Below, piece by piece: positions 5,251 to 6,652 of a stretch of DNA of 6,652 nt (position 1 is its first letter; each line of letters opens with the position of its first letter). Made by a program: the position numbers and the translations under genes. The DNA comes from Pseudomonadales bacterium (GTDB lineage Bacteria > Pseudomonadota > Gammaproteobacteria > Pseudomonadales > Azotimanducaceae). The DNA is taken from contig JAGWBL010000056.1 in the NCBI GenBank assembly GCA_021295935.1, forward strand, positions 1 through 6,652, given 5' to 3'. The notes below the pieces were generated by a model that was given only the letters and a program-made list of their open reading frames with translations, had not been told where the DNA came from and ran no database searches.

Positions 5251-6652
5251 CTACGGAGCAGAGATCGCTCTCTTGCGCAGGTGGGCTGGGGGCATGGACA
5301 TGGCTTCCCGATACTTCGCCACGGTGCGTCGGGCTACGGACACCCTGTCCGCCTGAAGAAGCTTCACAATGCGACTGTCGGTCAACGGCTTCGCCGGATT
5401 CTCTGCGTCCACGTAGCTCTTGATCATCGCTCGAATGGCAGTGGATGAGATGTCCTCACCGTCGGTTCGGGACACGCGGGCCGAGAAGAAACGGCCTATT
5501 GGCACCGTGCCTTGCGGTGTACCCATGTACTTGTTCGCCGCAATTCTGGACACTGTCGACTCGTGGACTCCAATCTCGGTGGCCATTTGAGAGCGCGTCA
5601 TTGGGCGGAGCGCAAGATCCCCGCGTTCAAGGAACTCCTTTTGATGTTCCACGATAGCTCGGGAGATGGACAGAAGCGCATGGCATCGATACTCCAGCGC
5701 GTCCAGGAACGATCTGGCCTCTCGGATCTTCTCGCCAAGATACCTTGCGTCGGGTTCCCCTGTCGGCAGGCGTGTTGCAAGGAGTTCAATGTCATGGTCG
5801 ATGTACAGGGAGGTGCCGTGATCGCCGCACAGCTGCAACCCCCAATCGCCGTTCTTCAGCTCACGGACTATCACGTCCGGTTCGATGAACTGGGTTTGGG
5901 TCCCGCCGAAGGTATGGAACGGGCAGGGAGGGAGTCTCCGAATGAGCTCGCGCGCCCTTCCGACGTCAAGCAGACCTTGGCCTGTCTGACGGGCGAGCTC
6001 GTGAAGGCTGCCGTGCGCCAGCAGGCCGACATGATCGCGCGCCAAGCAGAGCGCCAAGGCTTTCAGTCTCGGGTCGAGGGACAGTTCTCCAAGCTGGATC
6101 TGCAGGTATTCGCTGGCTGATCGCGAAGCCACACCGGTCGGCTCGCATTCCTGCAGGATTTCAAGCACTCGCTCCACGTCCGAAGAGTCGGCTCCGAGCG
6201 CTGTCGCTTCCGCGAGCACTTCTCCAAGTCCCTCCATGAGAAAGCCCTGAGCGTCCAAGGCATCGATCAGCAGCAGCCCGATCGCTTCGTCTCGGTCGCT
6301 GAGGCCCGCAGCACGAACCTGCCAAAGCAGGTGATCTCGCAGACTGGTTGCATCCTCCAACTGAAACTCGCTCCCTGTCTCCGTCTCGCGAAATTCCGAC
6401 GCTTGGCCGACCTCTCGGTCCTGGAATTCGTCCCAATCCACGTCTTCGATGTCTGTCGGCAAGACGCGTTCGTGATCGTGATCGTCCCCCAGGTCTGTTG
6501 CTGGCAGCTCGCCAGGGAGCGTGGACGGATCTTCGTCGCCGTCTTCAATCTCCAACGCGTCCAGGGACTGGTGCTCGATGGCGCCTTCCATGAAGTCGTC
6601 GTTTGCATCGACTTGCAGCGCGGGGTTCGTGTCCAACATGGCTTGGATTTCG
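5251..6652 (-). CDS. rpoN: RNA polymerase sigma-54 factor RpoN (N-terminus outside window)
   Basis: About 466 residues are visible; the frame is open to the window edge and begins EIQAMLDTNPALQ, which in RpoN follows the ~45-residue activator-interacting region I. That region is therefore missing only because of the window boundary. Numbering from the Met encoded at 6639: residues ~13-97 are an acidic, low-complexity region II; ~98-240 form the core-binding domain (SLRDHLLWQV, then IDALDAQGFL); the EPDVIVREL segment lies at 253-261; the helix-turn-helix IGVHESTVSRIAANKYM at 356-372; and the RpoN box ARRTVAKYRE at 436-445, intact. Sigma-54 recognises -24/-12 promoters and needs AAA+ activators, classically for nitrogen, motility or stress genes. 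After the HTH the usual 'RGIFELKYFF' reads QGTVPIGRFF. An lptB gene is commonly found upstream, outside this view. The TAG stop is 74 bases before hpf. Confidence 0.97.
   Translation of the reverse strand, partial: EIQAMLDTNPALQVDANDDFMEGAIEHQSLDALEIEDGDEDPSTLPGELPATDLGDDHDHERVLPTDIEDVDWDEFQDREVGQASEFRETETGSEFQLEDATSLRDHLLWQVRAAGLSDRDEAIGLLLIDALDAQGFLMEGLGEVLAEATALGADSSDVERVLEILQECEPTGVASRSASEYLQIQLGELSLDPRLKALALCLARDHVGLLAHGSLHELARQTGQGLLDVGRARELIRRLPPCPFHTFGGTQTQFIEPDVIVRELKNGDWGLQLCGDHGTSLYIDHDIELLATRLPTGEPDARYLGEKIREARSFLDALEYRCHALLSISRAIVEHQKEFLERGDLALRPMTRSQMATEIGVHESTVSRIAANKYMGTPQGTVPIGRFFSARVSRTDGEDISSTAIRAMIKSYVDAENPAKPLTDSRIVKLLQADRVSVARRTVAKYREAMSMPPAHLRKRAISAP

Noticed and set aside
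5512..6120. 202-codon plus-strand open frame opposite rpoN
   Set aside because: It is fully antisense to conserved sigma-54 coding sequence, with composition typical of a shadow frame.
6470..6487. Short GATCGT direct repeat in rpoN
   Set aside because: It simply encodes the alternating DDHDH of the acidic region II and has too few copies to be a meaningful repeat.
1..6652. A hidden defence, mobile or biosynthetic system
   Set aside because: Every stretch is accounted for by well-known core genes in a conserved order. I see no inverted-repeat ends, direct repeats, tRNA, integrase or abrupt base-composition change. TldD/TldE can mature peptides in other bacteria, but no small precursor gene is visible beside it.

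Overview
This window looks like ordinary chromosomal core genome from a gammaproteobacterium of moderately high GC. I estimate the GC by eye at about 60%. The lineage call rests on one recognisable gene order, rpoN-hpf-ptsN-rapZ-npr, and on a yhdP-type gene next to tldD, both gammaproteobacterial patterns. I cannot name a genus. I see no RNA gene, insertion sequence, CRISPR array, phage gene or attachment site. No stretch longer than about 75 bases lacks a gene.

The window holds two convergent gene blocks. The left block (bases 1-3206, plus strand) carries the 3' end of a YhdP/AsmA-like envelope gene, then tldD, then pmbA (tldE). Spacing is 4 bases between yhdP and tldD, and tldD and pmbA overlap by 4 bases, so this is very probably one transcript. 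TldD and TldE together form a heteromeric zinc protease. Here the catalytic subunit is directly followed by its partner, which in E. coli lies at a separate locus.

The right block (bases 3215-6652, minus strand) reads rpoN (sigma-54, N-terminus cut off by the window edge), hpf (ribosome hibernation factor), ptsN (EIIA-Ntr), rapZ (nucleotide-binding adaptor) and an HPr-like npr. Genes from hpf onward overlap or lie within 9 bases of each other. This is the nitrogen-related phosphotransferase (PTS-Ntr) cluster. NPr passes phosphate to EIIA-Ntr, which in characterised bacteria acts on regulatory targets rather than on sugar import. The Enzyme I-Ntr (PtsP) that should feed NPr is not in the window.

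The blocks meet tail to tail with 8 bases between stop codons, and a perfect 6-bp palindrome contains both stops. I did not find a previously undescribed system. The points most worth a second look are a RapZ lacking the basic C-terminal tail used for RNA binding in E. coli, a sigma-54 with changed residues after its helix-turn-helix, a hairpin just upstream of the hpf ribosome binding site, and the palindrome shared by the two stop codons.
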